Assembly: GCF_016859285.1 (NCBI RefSeq)
Contig: NC_053407.1
Span: 21,416,715-21,480,714 of the forward strand
From: Xiphias gladius
Lineage: Eukaryota; Chordata; Actinopteri; Istiophoriformes; Xiphiidae
DNA length: 64,000 bases
Reading direction: 5' to 3'
Made by a program: the position numbers and the translations under genes. Below are positions 46,525 through 59,670 of the stretch, one piece after another. Position 1 is the stretch's first letter. The number at the start of each line of letters is the position of its first letter. Below the pieces are notes generated by a model that had not been told where the DNA came from, searched no databases, and saw only the letters and a program-made list of their open reading frames with translations.

Positions 46525-47510
46525 GTACAGAGTTGCTATTCTGATACTTGTGGATTAGAGTAGATTTAGTATGGTGGGCATGTAGAGGTTTTGATCTGAA
46601 TTCTATGAATAACAAGTATTTTCTTAGCATGTTAAAAACTACTAACTGGAATCTTGGTAACTGGAATCTGTGAAATTTAATTCAGAGTAATGTCTTGTTA
46701 TTAACGTTAACATCAAGCTGAACATTGTCATTTTACATGCCTGTGGATTATCTTGCCATTCACCGTTTTTCTCACCTATGCAGAGACTCTCATCAGTTAT
46801 GTTAACACATGCACTGAGTCAGCACTTTCAAACTTTGCATATGACACAATACAAGTGTTTTCAGTGAATTTGGCTTTTAGTATTTTAGTATTTTTAGTGT
46901 TTTAGATTTATCTTGTAAGAATGCATGCTTGTAATGCATGTAAAATAACACAGCAAAATTTAATTTGTAATTATATATTATTACATAATACTTTAAAATT
47001 TTCCATTTGAATTCCACAAGAACAAAGAGCAAAATTTCCGTTCACATCTTTTTTTTCACTTACATTTATTGTGAAAAAGGATGATCACAATGAAGTAAAC
47101 AAAATGTGAATCATCACAAAAATACTTGTTTGGCACTAACAATAATATCACACATCTTAAAGAATATACATAACTTCCAAGCTCCTCTATATTGCACGAG
47201 GGAGATAATTAGGGAGTGAACAATAAATAACTTTGTGCACCCCGCTTTAACGGGTGAATGAACGTTTGTTGCGGGTGAAATACTTTGACCATGGAAGTCA
47301 GAAAGATCATCAATCTGCAACAGACAGCTCAGCTGAACAGGTGTGAAGGGAATTTACTCTAGTCTTATAATGGTTAATATTTCTAAGGATTCTGCTTCAC
47401 ATATAGATGTTATTTCTTGGTTCAATAATAGTTGAATATGTAAATGCAAGGACAATTGAAATGCAATTGCGCTTATTTTCCCTATTTCAGTGCAGGAATT
47501 TAAGACTGTC

Positions 47511-49770
47511 ATGGCTGATGCGTGAGTATTATCACTTTTGGCTTAGTTTCATGTGTTCATTGACAGCTTCAAAATATACTATAACATGATGTGTTGATAT
47601 TCATAATGTAAATATGTTTACATGTATTTCCTCCCTCTTGTTAATGCGCCAACAGATCTGTGAGTATCTATAATAAAACCCTTTTTTCTATCCTCTATTT
47701 GTCTATTAAAGTCATAAAAAAAATCATAAAAGCAAACATACTGTGCTCCACAACATATTGTACAGTATAGATGGAATATATTGAATGTTCTTTATGTATG
47801 AATTATAGAAAAAATCAAAGATCTCCTCCTCTCGAAGGCTGGGGTTGAAGGTACATTTTTCTTTATTTGAAATGGTTTTTGAAAAAATATATATTTATTG
47901 TGAAGAATTTGAGATATTAGAGTGCATAACTTCGAATTCTCTAAACTTTAGCTATCAAACTTGGGCAACAAAGGCCTTAGTCAGCATACGGCATAAAGTG
48001 GTGCGTCCAGTGCCTTGTAATGTGAGAAATGGTTGTGAAGTGTGTGAACTGCATTATACATACAGTTTACATATATAGTACTCTTATGTATAAATATTTT
48101 TAAAATGAGTTGTATCATAAAAACAGAAAATTCTGGTATTTATTTGGACTTTTGCCATATTTTTCCTGCTCTAATTGGTCTAGAGATTTCAATCAAATGA
48201 GAAAAATGCAATCTTTCATCTAGTTATTTTGATTTTGTCCTTAGATCAGACTATTGGCAGTTGCTTCTCAGATGCTGCAGGAGGAGAAGGAGCAGAAGAT
48301 GAGGGAGAAAGAAGCTGGTCTGGCAGAAAGAGTTCCTCCTCTAAATCTGTCTGGCTTGTCTTTGCGAGAGCTGCAGGTATTTTGCCTCATTATGAAGTGC
48401 TTTTCTCTCAGTAACCGCAGTTCTTTTTACATGAGTTCGTGTTATATTCTCATACCGATAGAGGTGTCTAATTTATTTATTTATTTATTTTTACAGGATC
48501 TCTGCAAAGACATGCAGCAAAAGATTGATGTTGCAGATGAGGCGCGCTATGAAATTGGCCTCAAGGTTTCCAAAAATGACAAGGAGGTGAGTAAATGTTT
48601 TTAAAGTTATTGCATCCAGTGCCTTTACAATGACGACAACGTCACAACATAAAAGAGATTAAAATGAACAAACACTACCTCCAAGTGGCAGCACTGAGAA
48701 AAACAAGACATAACAGCATCCGACACATAAAGCCCGTTCTTCTTCTTCAAACACTCTGTGGCTTTGTTGTAGCAGCAAACAGTGCCCCCAAATATTTTAG
48801 ACCTCAGCACAGCTAACAACCATGTTTCACACCATCAGCAGTGAGCTGGGAAGAAACTGGAAATCGGTGATTTGGCTGTGAGCACAAAACCTGCTCCACT
48901 GTAATCCATGGCAGTGGGGTTTAGAGACAATTAATTACTACACTGATATTATGAAACACAAAACCCCAGGCAGCTATATTCTATATTATGGTTAGATCAA
49001 TAATAAATTGGGCTAAGATTGGCTCTATATGGTGTTGAGCAGTCATTGGATTCACTGTAAAACAGGTATTACTTTAAAAATATTATTTGTTTTGTAAAGT
49101 AGTAGTAGTAGATTTTGAGTTCATTTTTTTGAATCAAATCACTGTTTCCAAGTTAAAGAGAACATTCAGCTCTCAAATGAGGATTAATTAAAAGCAGACA
49201 TTATTTATAAGTCCCAGTTTTTTTTAATCAAGGATAAAGGATGGAGGTGGATAAGTGGACTGGTCGGGAAAAATGTGAGAATCTCAGGAGCTTCCTTCTA
49301 CATTGTGTTCATGTAAATAAATAAATAGCATAGTCACTCATAATGGCAGAACAGAAACAGCACAGTCCTTTCGATCCCATGATCCCCTGCCCAGATCGAA
49401 AACATGAATGTGAGGATCACTGAAATTCAGAGTAAGTTCAAGAAACCGATCCTGAAGAGAGTGAAGATTTCAGCTGAGGCCATGCTGAGCGTCCTGCTGG
49501 GCTCCAAACACAGAGAGTCCTTCGACTTCAAGGCCAACCTCAAAACGGTCAAGAAGGAAGAGGAAAGGGTAAGCCTGGCTTTTGCTTTTGAGTCTCAAAA
49601 GCCTCTAGGTAATCATTATTTTTGGTCAATGATCGGTTTTATCTTGGTTGTTTGTCCATGATATGTTATGTTTCCTGCAGAAGGAGGAGGTGACTGACTG
49701 GCGTAAGAATGTGGAGGCCATGTCTGGTATGGAGGGCAGGAAGAAGCTATTTAATGCCTCTGGAAACTGA
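47511..49770 (+). CDS. Troponin I, slow-skeletal-like, gene C of cluster
   Basis: Coding exons: 47511-47521, 47656-47659 (4-nt micro-exon ATCT), 47809-47850, 48245-48376, 48497-48586, 49395-49568, 49681-49770, giving 180 residues. The N-terminus is MADASKKSKISSSRRLGLK. Helices: AERVPPLNLSGLSLRELQ and DLCKDMQQKIDVADEARYE. The inhibitory/switch region is [19 protein letters not shown] then SVLLGSKHRESFDFKANLK. The C-terminus differs from its neighbours, ending LFNASGN rather than LFDAGQ. The last exon is otherwise nearly the same as in gene B. An AATAAA lies at 50145-50150. The untranslated first exon ends at 46524. Confidence 0.94.
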
Positions 49771-50494
49771 AGAGACAATTATTTTTGCTTAAATCATCTT
49801 CGTCTTAGGATGAATTTCTAGCCTAACCCTCTGATCTATATCATAATGATTTAGGAATTGTAGGTAGGAACACCCTTAAAACCCAGATTATCTTCGAAAA
49901 GCAACAGACATTGAATATTTTATAGCATGGTAGGCTGTTTGCTGTAGTTCTCCACTGCAGCCTTGAGATGGCAGTATAATTCTTCATCACACCATCACAC
50001 TCTACTCAGACACCTGTGGACCTACAGTATTGTATGTTGACAGTGGAGAAATCTTGTTTGTCCTTCCTAAATTAGCAACTAATAGTGTCTTATCTGTTGT
50101 GATAAATTGCCATCAAAGTTTGTCAGACATCCATTTTTTTTGGCAATAAAGGTATACTGCTAAAAATTAAAATGAAATAGTAAAAATGGCAGTCTTTGTT
50201 GAAGTTATTGCATTGGGAGCATGTTATCTTGATATTTTTCTCATGTACTTGATACAAAGTTGGAACCAGCAATGTTCTCTCAATAAAAACATTGCAATCT
50301 TTTTCTCCACTGTGAAATCTAATAATCACTTTGGAATGTAATATTGGACTAAAGCTCCTTCAGTCTTCACCCTCTCCTCCTTAGCGAGGAGACGGAGGCA
50401 CTAAGAAAACATCACTGGTGGATAGTCCCAACGAGAACTTTCACACCTCATACATTTGGGATTTGAGAGACGCAGTGCAAGAATGGTGTGGACA

Positions 50495-50611
50495 GAGGGT
50501 CTATTTTAGTGAGCCACTCACATGAGCGCTGGAATCTATATATCTCCCCTGTTTCTGTCCTTCTTGTCTCAGAAAAAGAAGCCTGTGAGTATTTGTCACC
50601 TGCTGTTTAAG
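50495..50611 (+). promoter_or_regulatory. Promoter and untranslated first exon of troponin I gene D
   Basis: GGGTCTATTTTAGTGAGCCA surrounds the core at 50501-50509. The E-box CACATG is at 50519-50524 and a TATATATC box at 50537, 36 bases from the core. An exon ends at 50611 with donor tttaag|gtaagg. Core-to-E-box spacing (18 bases) equals that of gene A. Confidence 0.68.
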
Positions 50612-51430
50612 GTAAGGATTCTTATGTCAAAATATTACAAAGCATCAAAAAACAAAATTACTTATATTAGAATTCTTAATGGAAATTATGAAAACTGATG
50701 CTACTCCAATTTCATCGGTATTAATAAAAGCTCTAAAACAGCATTTATTATTAATACCAGTTATAATTTCTTACAACGGAACGTTTTTTTTTTTTAAACA
50801 GATGAAAGATATCTCTTTTTAAGATATCTTACAAGTTATTGAGGGAGCAAGGTTTTATTTCCTTCAGGTTTGAGATCAGCTGCCTTCCTCTGATCTCGAA
50901 CAGAAGTCCAAGTTAAAGTTATAAATAACATCATCAGAGTGTGAATTTCATTAATGTGTTTTTCTTTTTACTGCAACCCATTCCTATTGCTTATAATTTT
51001 GTTGTGTCATTTCAATGTAATGATCTGGAATTAAGAAGACCTATTTCGTATTAAATTAAAAGTGATTAAAAAAAGTATTAAAAAAAAAAAAGGAATCCAG
51101 CCTCCTTTGTGTATATTTTTGATTGATTTGTTTTCAGATAATTAGAACTATTTTTGGATTTATTTTAGGGAGCAGTTTTTTAGTCATAGATTTGACCTTT
51201 ACACATTGTCATACCTTGTTTTTTGCCCCCTGCTATGGATCTACATCCAACAGTATATGGGGTTCCTAACTCAGAACTGATGAAAACGGATGGTCAGTTT
51301 TTCCTAATTTTGCAAAGTAAATGTACAGTAAATGGATATGCGTGGGTTTTTTTTGTAAAAAAATGTTCATTCTTCCTCTCTTTTTCTCCACTGATAGATT
51401 TAACAAGGGGAGACACACAGAATTGCAACC

Positions 51431-54076
51431 ATGTCTGAAGCGTAAGTATCCACTTCTCATTAACTTCACTCACACCAAAACTCACATATGGTACGTAAAA
51501 TTACAAAAATGTAACAACTTCTGCTTTTTCTCTATCTCTGTGACTTATGGACACCTCCATCCTAAATGGATAGGCCTTCGGTGAGTTGAGTGTTTGACTG
51601 ATTCATTTCATTTTGATTCAAAGTTCATGGCATCAGTTCAGGTCATTTAAAAGCTAGGCATTCCATTCCAATGCTCAGGGCAAAATCTTCTCAGGGTGTT
51701 AGACGTCATTTTTCATATACTGTATGTAGAATCAGGACGTGGATAACATGCTTCATCTTCACACTTGAACACCATCTGCAGTTTCTACTGGGCCTTAAAA
51801 TAAACCTGCTTTAACAACTTGAAGTGAATCAAATCAGAATCAAATACAGTGACAAATATATGAATGGACAACAGTGACAACAGAAATATCTGGCATTGGG
51901 TTTGTTTAGTTAAATGTCCTAATTCAACGCTGTAAATCTGAATTAACTGTTCGCCATCTTCTTCTCCAGAAACCAAAGTCAAAAATCTCTGCCTCTCGCA
52001 GACTGTTCTTGAAGGTATTTTATGTGTTTCTGTGTGTTAGTTTTGGATAGTAATGCTGTAAATATGTTGTACAAGAATTTAAATTCTTTAAGTGCTGTAA
52101 TCCATATATTGCCTGGTTGACTGAGGTGTAATTTTGTATGTGTATGTGCTGTGCACCAGACCAAACTGCTACAGAAGGCCATGAGTATGCTGGAGAATGA
52201 AATGCAAGTCAGACATGATGAACGAGAGAGAAGCCTTGCTGAGAGAGTCCCAGCCCTCCAACTGTCAAGCATGTCTTTGCAGGAACTACAGGTACATTCA
52301 TCAATGAAGCATTAAACCACATAAGGAGCCTTTTTTGGTTGGGACACCGGAGAAAGTCAACATTAAATCACATTACTGTCTAAACATTTTAAAAGGATCA
52401 CCTCACCCACATCGCTTTTTCCCCACCTATGCTTAATGTTATCTAGGCAGAAGCAATTAGTTTGATTTTATTTGCAGATGTTTCCGCTGAGACTACTGCA
52501 GCCTCCAAAATACAACTGAGGTGAATGTCATTTTGTTTATAGGGCTCAAAGTACTGGGAAATACAATTTAAAAACCTCAACAATCAATATCTCTTACCAG
52601 TAACAATTAGTTGGAATAATCCATACACCTAAAAATCAAAAGCTTTAATTGGGACTATTAGAAAATATTTCTAACAAAAACTATGCATATCAGGGTGTTT
52701 GGGTTAATCTGTGGATACCATGAATATGAATCTATACAAATTATATTATGCTGCGTGTATTTATATAGATTCATATTCATCGTATACAGTATTTAATAAA
52801 CAAATAGCCATACACATGTTGTACTGTTGCTGTGCATTGTGCCTTACCGTGTCAGTATTTCCACAAAGTTATCCAGACAAATTACATTCAAACAAAACCA
52901 GTCCAATGCACTGAAAGTTTCTGTCCACAGAGTCTTTGCAAGGGATTACAACAGAAAATTGATCGGGTTGATGAAGAGCGGTATGACATTTCTGTAAAAG
53001 TCATGAAAAATGAAAAGGAGGTAAGTAATATTGGTAAATAACCGTTTTAGCTTTATGCTTTTTCACATAAAATTAAGCATTTTAATAATTTAAGGAACGC
53101 ATACTCTATATAACCAATATTCCTTGGAAATTGATTTTTTTTTTGTCATTTTTTTTTCGTTTTGAAAAAGATAAAGGAGCTGTCTCAGAAGATGGTTAAT
53201 TTGAAGGGCAAGCTGAAGAGACCAACCCTGAAGAAGGTGAAGTTGTCTACTGACGCCATTCTGGGAGCTCTGCTGGGCCATAAGGTCAAAGAGTCTGTGG
53301 ACTTCAAGGCCAACCTCAAGACTGTGAAGAAAGAGGAGGAGAAGGTAAGGGGTTGCTGGCTTTACCTTAATTTTATTGCAAAATATGTGGTGTCACTTCA
53401 CCTGTATCAACACTGCTTTTTTTGGGACTGCTGGGTAAAAACGACACAAGCAATCAAATTACAAAACTGTTTAAAATATATTAAACAATTGACAATCTGC
53501 ACAATTTTTGGCAAGACTGCTTGAAGACTGCTTAATAGACTAAATCTACATTATCATTACACATGTGTAGGTTTCACTTTAAATTCGGGGACTGTACATT
53601 CTGGATAAAATCAAATACTGATGACCTCGTTGCAGCCTTATTCTGGACTATTAACCCTAATACTTAAGCTAAAGATATGCGTTTCTGGCTCATATACATA
53701 AAGAAAGTTGGTGGGAAAATGAAAGTAGATTCAGATGATGCCTAAATTGAAACCCTGATGTTAAACATGAAATACTGAAATTCTTTTCTAGGAACTAGAA
53801 AGTAGATTTAAACTTGAGAAGAGCTTCGTTTGTTTGAAAAACACGAAAGAAGGATACATTTATACAATGTCTGCGGCAACTTTTACTGCAAAAGATTCCT
53901 TTTTCTTTTAATATTAACATGCAACAAAAACAAAATAAAAATAAAAAAATCAATCGATGCAAATCTTTTCTTTTACTTTCACCCCACAGAAAGAGGAAGT
54001 GACAGACTGGCGTAAGAACGTGGATGCCATGTCTGGAATGGAGGGCAGAAAGAAGCTGTTTGATGCTGGGCAGTAG
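51431..54076 (+). CDS. Troponin I, slow-skeletal-like, gene D of cluster
   Basis: Coding exons: 51431-51441, 51574-51580 (7-nt micro-exon), 51970-52014, 52160-52291, 52931-53020, 53171-53344, 53990-54076, giving 181 residues. The N-terminus [20 protein letters not shown] is longer by two residues because both the micro-exon and the next exon carry one extra codon. The inhibitory/switch region is [19 protein letters not shown] then [19 protein letters not shown]. The C-terminus is [22 protein letters not shown]. The acceptor before 53171 (tttgaaaaag) is purine-rich next to the AG but preceded by long T-runs. An AATAAA lies at 54444-54449. The untranslated first exon ends at 50611; the exon with the ATG starts at 51398. 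Confidence 0.94.
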
Positions 54077-54449
54077 ATTTGAAATGAATATCTTTGTTAA
54101 AATGTTTACTGTTCTATAACAGGTGGAACCACCGAATCATTTGACTTTTGTTCACTTTATGATGACAGTGAAAATGAAAACCAGTATAATAAGTAGGTTC
54201 TGGCAAGTTCATGTTTCAACTGTTTGTGAAAATGGCAATAATGAACATGTTTACTTTATTATACTTCTCAAGGACTACATATTGGTTTATTTTCTTGCAA
54301 AATGACATAATTCAAAGTGTATTGTGAAAAACATATGTATTATATATATATTCAAGCAGAGTAATGCTTTTGTAGTTTTTAGTATCCATATGTATTCATG
54401 AACACAGCACCACTGTTGGATGTCCATATCTGTGATATACAGTAATAAA

Positions 54450-56209
54450 CAGGTACTAATCAGAGGAAATGCAGACGGGTGTATGTGCTAACAAGCATGA
54501 AACTTTACACTTTGATCCTGTTCCCTACAACAGCATCTTCCGAATCGTGGCAACATAAAACAAGGAGAGCATCATGTGTTCTTGTGTTTTCCACAAAGAC
54601 ATTCTGCCTGTTGGATTGAGTAAGAGAATGAATACACTCTCCCTTGGGCAGCTAATTTTGGCAGTCAAGTGTTCATGAAGTCACTTCAAGGTGAGCATCC
54701 TTGAAAATGTATGCGGAATTGAAATTCAGACATTATGATGAGAAGCAATGTTACGAAATGTGCATCAAATAATAAAGCGTAATTGACATTGCTCAGAGAA
54801 TAAAGTGAATCTATGCCTTAAACTTGAAAGCTGTTGCTCTCCTTACAGCACTTTTTAAATATGTATTAGTCACATTATAATCTGATGATATACAGTATAG
54901 TATGGTCATAAATTTGACTACTGTCAGAGATTTTACCATATCGTTTTTTTAGGTCTCCGTTTAGCATCTATGGTGTATTAGATTATTGTGGGGAAATGTA
55001 AATCAAATATCAGGAGTGACAGTTTAATAGCAGTATTGGATATTTAATGATTCTAGCAACAATGCGACGAAGCAGTTTGATTTGTCAGCTGTTGCTGCAG
55101 TGATGAAAAGCAGACACAATCCACCTGGTTATTTTATCCACTTAGAATTTCTCAGTTGGGTTTTCCAGAAGCTGTTTTATATCACGATATATACATTAAT
55201 ATTGTGATATAAAATGGTGTATACTGTGATTTCAGCCATATCGCCCACCCCCTATGTTATAGCAAATAAAAATATTTTAAAATCACATTATAGGAACTCA
55301 CCTGCCATTTGGGGTCCAAAAGCTATTCCCCAGAAAGTAAAACATTAAATTTTCAGGTTTAGACTTGATTTTCGTTAAGGTTAGGGTTGCAATAAATCTC
55401 AAGCAGGGTTTGAGATTATTTTTATTATGGATTTATCTGTCGATTATTTTTCAGATTGGTCGATAGATCAATAAAATGTCAAAAAATTGTGAGAAATATC
55501 CATTCCAATCTACCATAGCCCAAAGTGACATCTTCGAAGGTAGTGTTGTCTGTTAAACAGTCCAAAACCCAAACACATTCAGCTTGCTATCACTGCAAAA
55601 ATCTGAAAATATTCACATTGTAGAAGCAAAGACCAAGAAAATTTTGGCATATTTTCTCTTAAAAGTGACTTGTAATGGTTAAGGGATAATCAAGAGTTAC
55701 CAATTATTTTTCTGCTGATCAACTGATCGATTAATCGACTAATCGTCGCAGCTCTGATTTCAAGGGAATAAATGTAAATCAATGTCAATATAAAGTGACA
55801 AAAGCGATTAAATGTGTCAGTTTCAACAAAGGCTTGAACATACAGGTGATAACCCTCACTACTGACAATTGGGTGATGATTCACTGTGAACCAATATTTA
55901 AAAACTTCTAACCCTTGCCTGAAGTACCTTTACTCTACACTATACGTGGAGTCAAAGTGGCAGTAGTTTGAGGTTAAAGGATTATTTTGGTACTTTGTAA
56001 CTTCTGAACAAACCTGCACCGTTTTAGGCGGGTACACAAGCCTGCACAAGCTGTCCCTCTCCTCTGCCTGTAAACAAAATTATCTTAATCTGCTGTCTTT
56101 CCGTTACAAGAACCACAAATCCTCTCCAAACTGAAAACTAAAACGCTCATACCGCGTATCATCAACGTCGAGCTAGCTTCTACGTCCATGGCTGTCAACT
56201 ATTACCTCA
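54450..56209. other. Intergenic between troponin I gene D and bpgm
   Basis: No exon was recognised. It contains an interspersed repeat at about 55385-55760. Confidence 0.4.
55385..55760. repeat. Interspersed element, family 2
   Basis: It starts agggttgcaataaatctc and ends gattaatcgactaatcgtcg then cagctct, with typical inner text (gatcaataaaatgtcaaaaa). Confidence 0.65.
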
Positions 56210-56450
56210 CGTCTCCTCGCTCCTCCTCCTCCCGCCACGGTGAGCGTGCTCGGCCGTTACTACTACTCCTAATATGGGCATAACATTTTCCAAAGGTACC
56301 GCCCACATGTGAGATCCACCATTCTGATTGGACGGTCGGAATGTCGATCGTCAACGTTGACGGGAGAGCTGCTGTACATGGCCTGCGAAGTACAGTCACC
56401 GCGAACGACTGTACCAGCTACGTTTAGGGCGGATTTAAAACCCACACAGG
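56210..56450 (+). promoter_or_regulatory. bpgm: bpgm promoter and untranslated first exon
   Basis: This GC-richer stretch has an inverted CCAAT box (ATTGG, 56327-56331) and several CG dinucleotides. It ends with the donor acacagg|gtaaga at 56450. The transcription start is not resolved. Confidence 0.5.
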
Positions 56451-56964
56451 GTAAGACGACATTTTCAAAATATTCTGGTCATTTTGGGATGAGGTTGCCA
56501 AATGGTTGTTGTTTTATTTTTATACGTTGGTCCTGTGTTTACCGCGGTCTAAGCGGCCATAATACACGCAGTTCCAACGGATATTTACATTGCAACACGT
56601 CCATCCATCCTCAGGCTAGTTAAAAAAGCTTTACAGCAGCATCTCATCAGATATTTGCATATATTAGTTAGTTATCGTAATCTGCTGTTGTTTTGTGTCC
56701 AGCCTATGGATAAGGCTTGTTAATAAGGGTAACTGATGTAGCTATCAGCCTTTACCCTGTCACCTTTTACAAGGCAACCTCTAACCTTTTACTGACTCAA
56801 AGTCCGTGCCCCTGAACTCAGATCAGATACACCAACCTGTGACTAAGTGTGAGCGGTGATCTGTTTAAATTTCTGTAATACTTGCACTTGTGCTATCACT
56901 GACTGCATAGCTTCAATGTTCATGCGTGTTGAATGTGTGCAGGTTTCTGTTGCTGGTGCTTCGG

Positions 56965-58252
56965 ATGTCCAAGTACAAACTCTTTCTGCTGAGGCATGGA
57001 GAGGGGGCCTGGAACAAAGAGAACCGCTTCTGCAGCTGGGTTGACCAGAAGCTGAGTGAAGATGGGGTGAAGGAGGCCCAGGACTGTGGCAGGCTCTTGA
57101 AAGGGCAGGGTTACAAGTTCGACTTAGTGTTCACCTCCATACTTAGCCGCTCCATCCAGACAGCCTGGCTGGTGCTGGAGGCTATGGGCCTGGAGTGGGT
57201 CCCCGTCATCAAGTCCTGGAGACTTAATGAGCGCCATTATGGTTCCCTGATTGGCTTAAACCGGGCAGAGATGGCTTTACAACATGGAGAGGAAAAAGTG
57301 AAGTTGTGGAGAAGGAGCTACGACATCACTCCACCTCCGATTGATGAATCCCATCCTTACTTCCTGGAAATCTACAATGACCGCAGGTACACCACTTGTG
57401 ATGTGCCAAAGGAAAACCTTCCCCGTGCAGAGAGCCTGAAGGAGGTGTTGGACAGGCTGCTGCCATACTGGGACAGCACTGTGGTGCCAGAGATAAGGAA
57501 AGGCAGGACTGTGCTCATTTCTGCACATGGAAACAGCTGCAGGGCTCTGCTGAAACACCTGGAGGGTATGCTACTGAACTGACCTAGGCTATTATAAACA
57601 GTGCTCTCTTAGCGTTTGTTTTTGTGGGGTGAATGCAATCAGTTGAATTCAGCAACAGCTCCTGAACTTCTGCTTGAGGCTTTACAAGCTGTTTCTAGTC
57701 ATCAGAGTCAGCGAATAGAGGAAGGACATATTTCAGTTCCAGAAATGGAAGGCTGAACTTGCACAAAAAGGCCAGTGAGTTTAGGTTACATTTGGCTGTG
57801 GCCATGAAATCCACACTGACCTTTCTTCACACTCGTAAGCTGCGTGGACTCCATGTGCCACAGGCCACTTAGTAACTTAACACATATTGACTGTGAAATA
57901 ATAATATGCAGCAAAGGATCTATAAAGGGCCGGAACTGTGCTATTGTCGTACATTTGTCAATAAACTAACTGGCATACTGTACTAATGCAAAATGAAAGA
58001 CTGCAAACAGTCAGCACGCTTGGTTGTAGTGAGATTGTCTAGCCTGATTTTAATACTACTGTCCTTATTTCAACAGGTATATCAGATGAGGACATAGCCA
58101 ACGTGACTTTACCTACGGGGATACCTGTGCTGCTTGAGCTGGATGAAAACCTCAGGCCTGTGAAACCGCGGCGGCTCTTGGGAGACCAGGCAAAGATTCA
58201 GGCAGCCATTAAAAAGGTGGAGGACCAGGGGAAAGTCAAACCATCAACTTGA
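56965..58252 (+). CDS. bpgm: Bisphosphoglycerate mutase
   Basis: Makes 2,3-bisphosphoglycerate from 1,3-bisphosphoglycerate (with side mutase and phosphatase activities), the red-cell regulator of haemoglobin oxygen affinity; cytosolic. Two coding exons, 56965-57565 and 58077-58252, join in phase ([13 protein letters not shown]) to 258 residues, close to the usual 259. The histidine-phosphatase signature [10 protein letters not shown] has Arg10 and catalytic His11; Gly14 instead of Ser marks BPGM rather than PGAM. LNERHYG carries the Glu of the active site and SAHGNS the second catalytic His. The start is the ATG of MSKYKL, 22 bases into the exon (acceptor tgtgtgcag at 56942). An earlier in-frame ATG at 56926 lies in the intron. 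The untranslated first exon ends at about 56450 (acacagg|gtaaga). Confidence 0.97.
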
Positions 58253-59670
58253 ATGCACTAAACTGGCTGTAAGACTTAACATAACCCTTGGTTTGTCTCT
58301 TCTTGATTTCTTCAAAAGTCTCAGATAACTCACTATATCACATTAGACAATAACAACAACAGATTGTTGTTAGTAAGATTGAAAGAACAGGTGTAAGTCT
58401 CACAGTATGTTACTGTATGTGTAATAGTGGCCTGACCTGAATACAGGATATCTGTTTAGCAGATCAGACTGGTTCTACTGGGGCAGGAAGAAGTTTAGAG
58501 ATGTAAATTGTAAACTGTAAATTACTGTTCCAGCATTGTGTATTATGTGTAAGCACTGAGGAAAGGTTTTGTTTATATCATACTTGAAGCTCCCGTCCCT
58601 ATTTATGCCTGTATGGTAACCCTAACCCTCTACCTTGCATATTAATAGTAATGTGGTGATGCTGAAAAATCTTTAAAATATGTCATATTCAGATGGAGGA
58701 AAATATTGCTTCTTTGCTAAATGATGCTTTTCAATCACACTGGAAGCTTTAAGGATATTCCCTTGCATTTTAAACATGTGCCATCAGTATTAACCTAGTG
58801 CTTAAATTAGATTTTTAAATTTTTTAAAAGCTCAAACAGATCCTATGGTGGTTTTATTTAAGAATAAAAGCACTCCATTAACAGACCTTACCTCATAGAA
58901 ATTGATAGCCTGGCTGGTTTTAAATGTCCTACTTAGTAAGCGGAAGTATCACATCTGAAGTTGTTTTTCCATTAGGTTTATACAGCTATATTAAATCTGA
59001 CACCGAATAGTTTGAGTTTAAAACACAGTGGGTAACAACCATGGCTATTTGGTATGATAACTGGTTTATGCTTTGCACTTTTTGGGGATATTAGTAGGAT
59101 TTTTTAATTTATTCCCTTGTTACAAAGATGCAAAAACCTTGAATGGTAAATACCATTATTTGGATATTTGGATAAATATATTGAGAGTTTAACTGTAAAA
59201 AAAAAAAAAAGCACTATTTTGTTTTAGTTTTAAATTCTAAATGATTATCATACATACGCAGTTATTTGATGTTGCTTATGTTCTGTTAATAACATGAGTG
59301 AAAATGTTACAAATCACTCATGAGTCTGCACATTACTTCTTATAGCAGCACTAACTTGTCATGTTATGTTACTACTGTGTGTGACATACCTTATTGTATG
59401 TTGTACTGTGTCTCTTGTTTGTAGATGTACAATACTGTGAATCATTTGTGTGTCCTGTTTACCCAGTTTTTTTTTGTTGTGTTTCTCTACCACTGTTATT
59501 TTGTACACTGGTCTGTTAGGTTAAAGGGGGTAAGTTAAGAACATGCATTCATTGCTACTAAAGGGTAGAAAACACTGATATATTTGTAATTTCATGTAGG
59601 ATGATTTAATTCCTTCCCTGCTTTCCACACCTTAGCAAGGGAGAGGTAGCATGATGAAATAAAGGGAGTA
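58253..59670 (+). other. bpgm: Probable bpgm 3' untranslated region
   Basis: There is no open frame of note. AATAAA at 59658-59663 is the best distal polyadenylation signal; aagaataaaag near 58862 is an earlier one. Confidence 0.5.

Noticed and set aside
56926-56964. Upstream ATG extending bpgm by 13 residues
   Set aside because: It lies before the splice acceptor at 56942; the family starts MSKYKL.
57277-57558. Minus-strand frame opposite bpgm
   Set aside because: Antisense shadow of the well-conserved bpgm exon.
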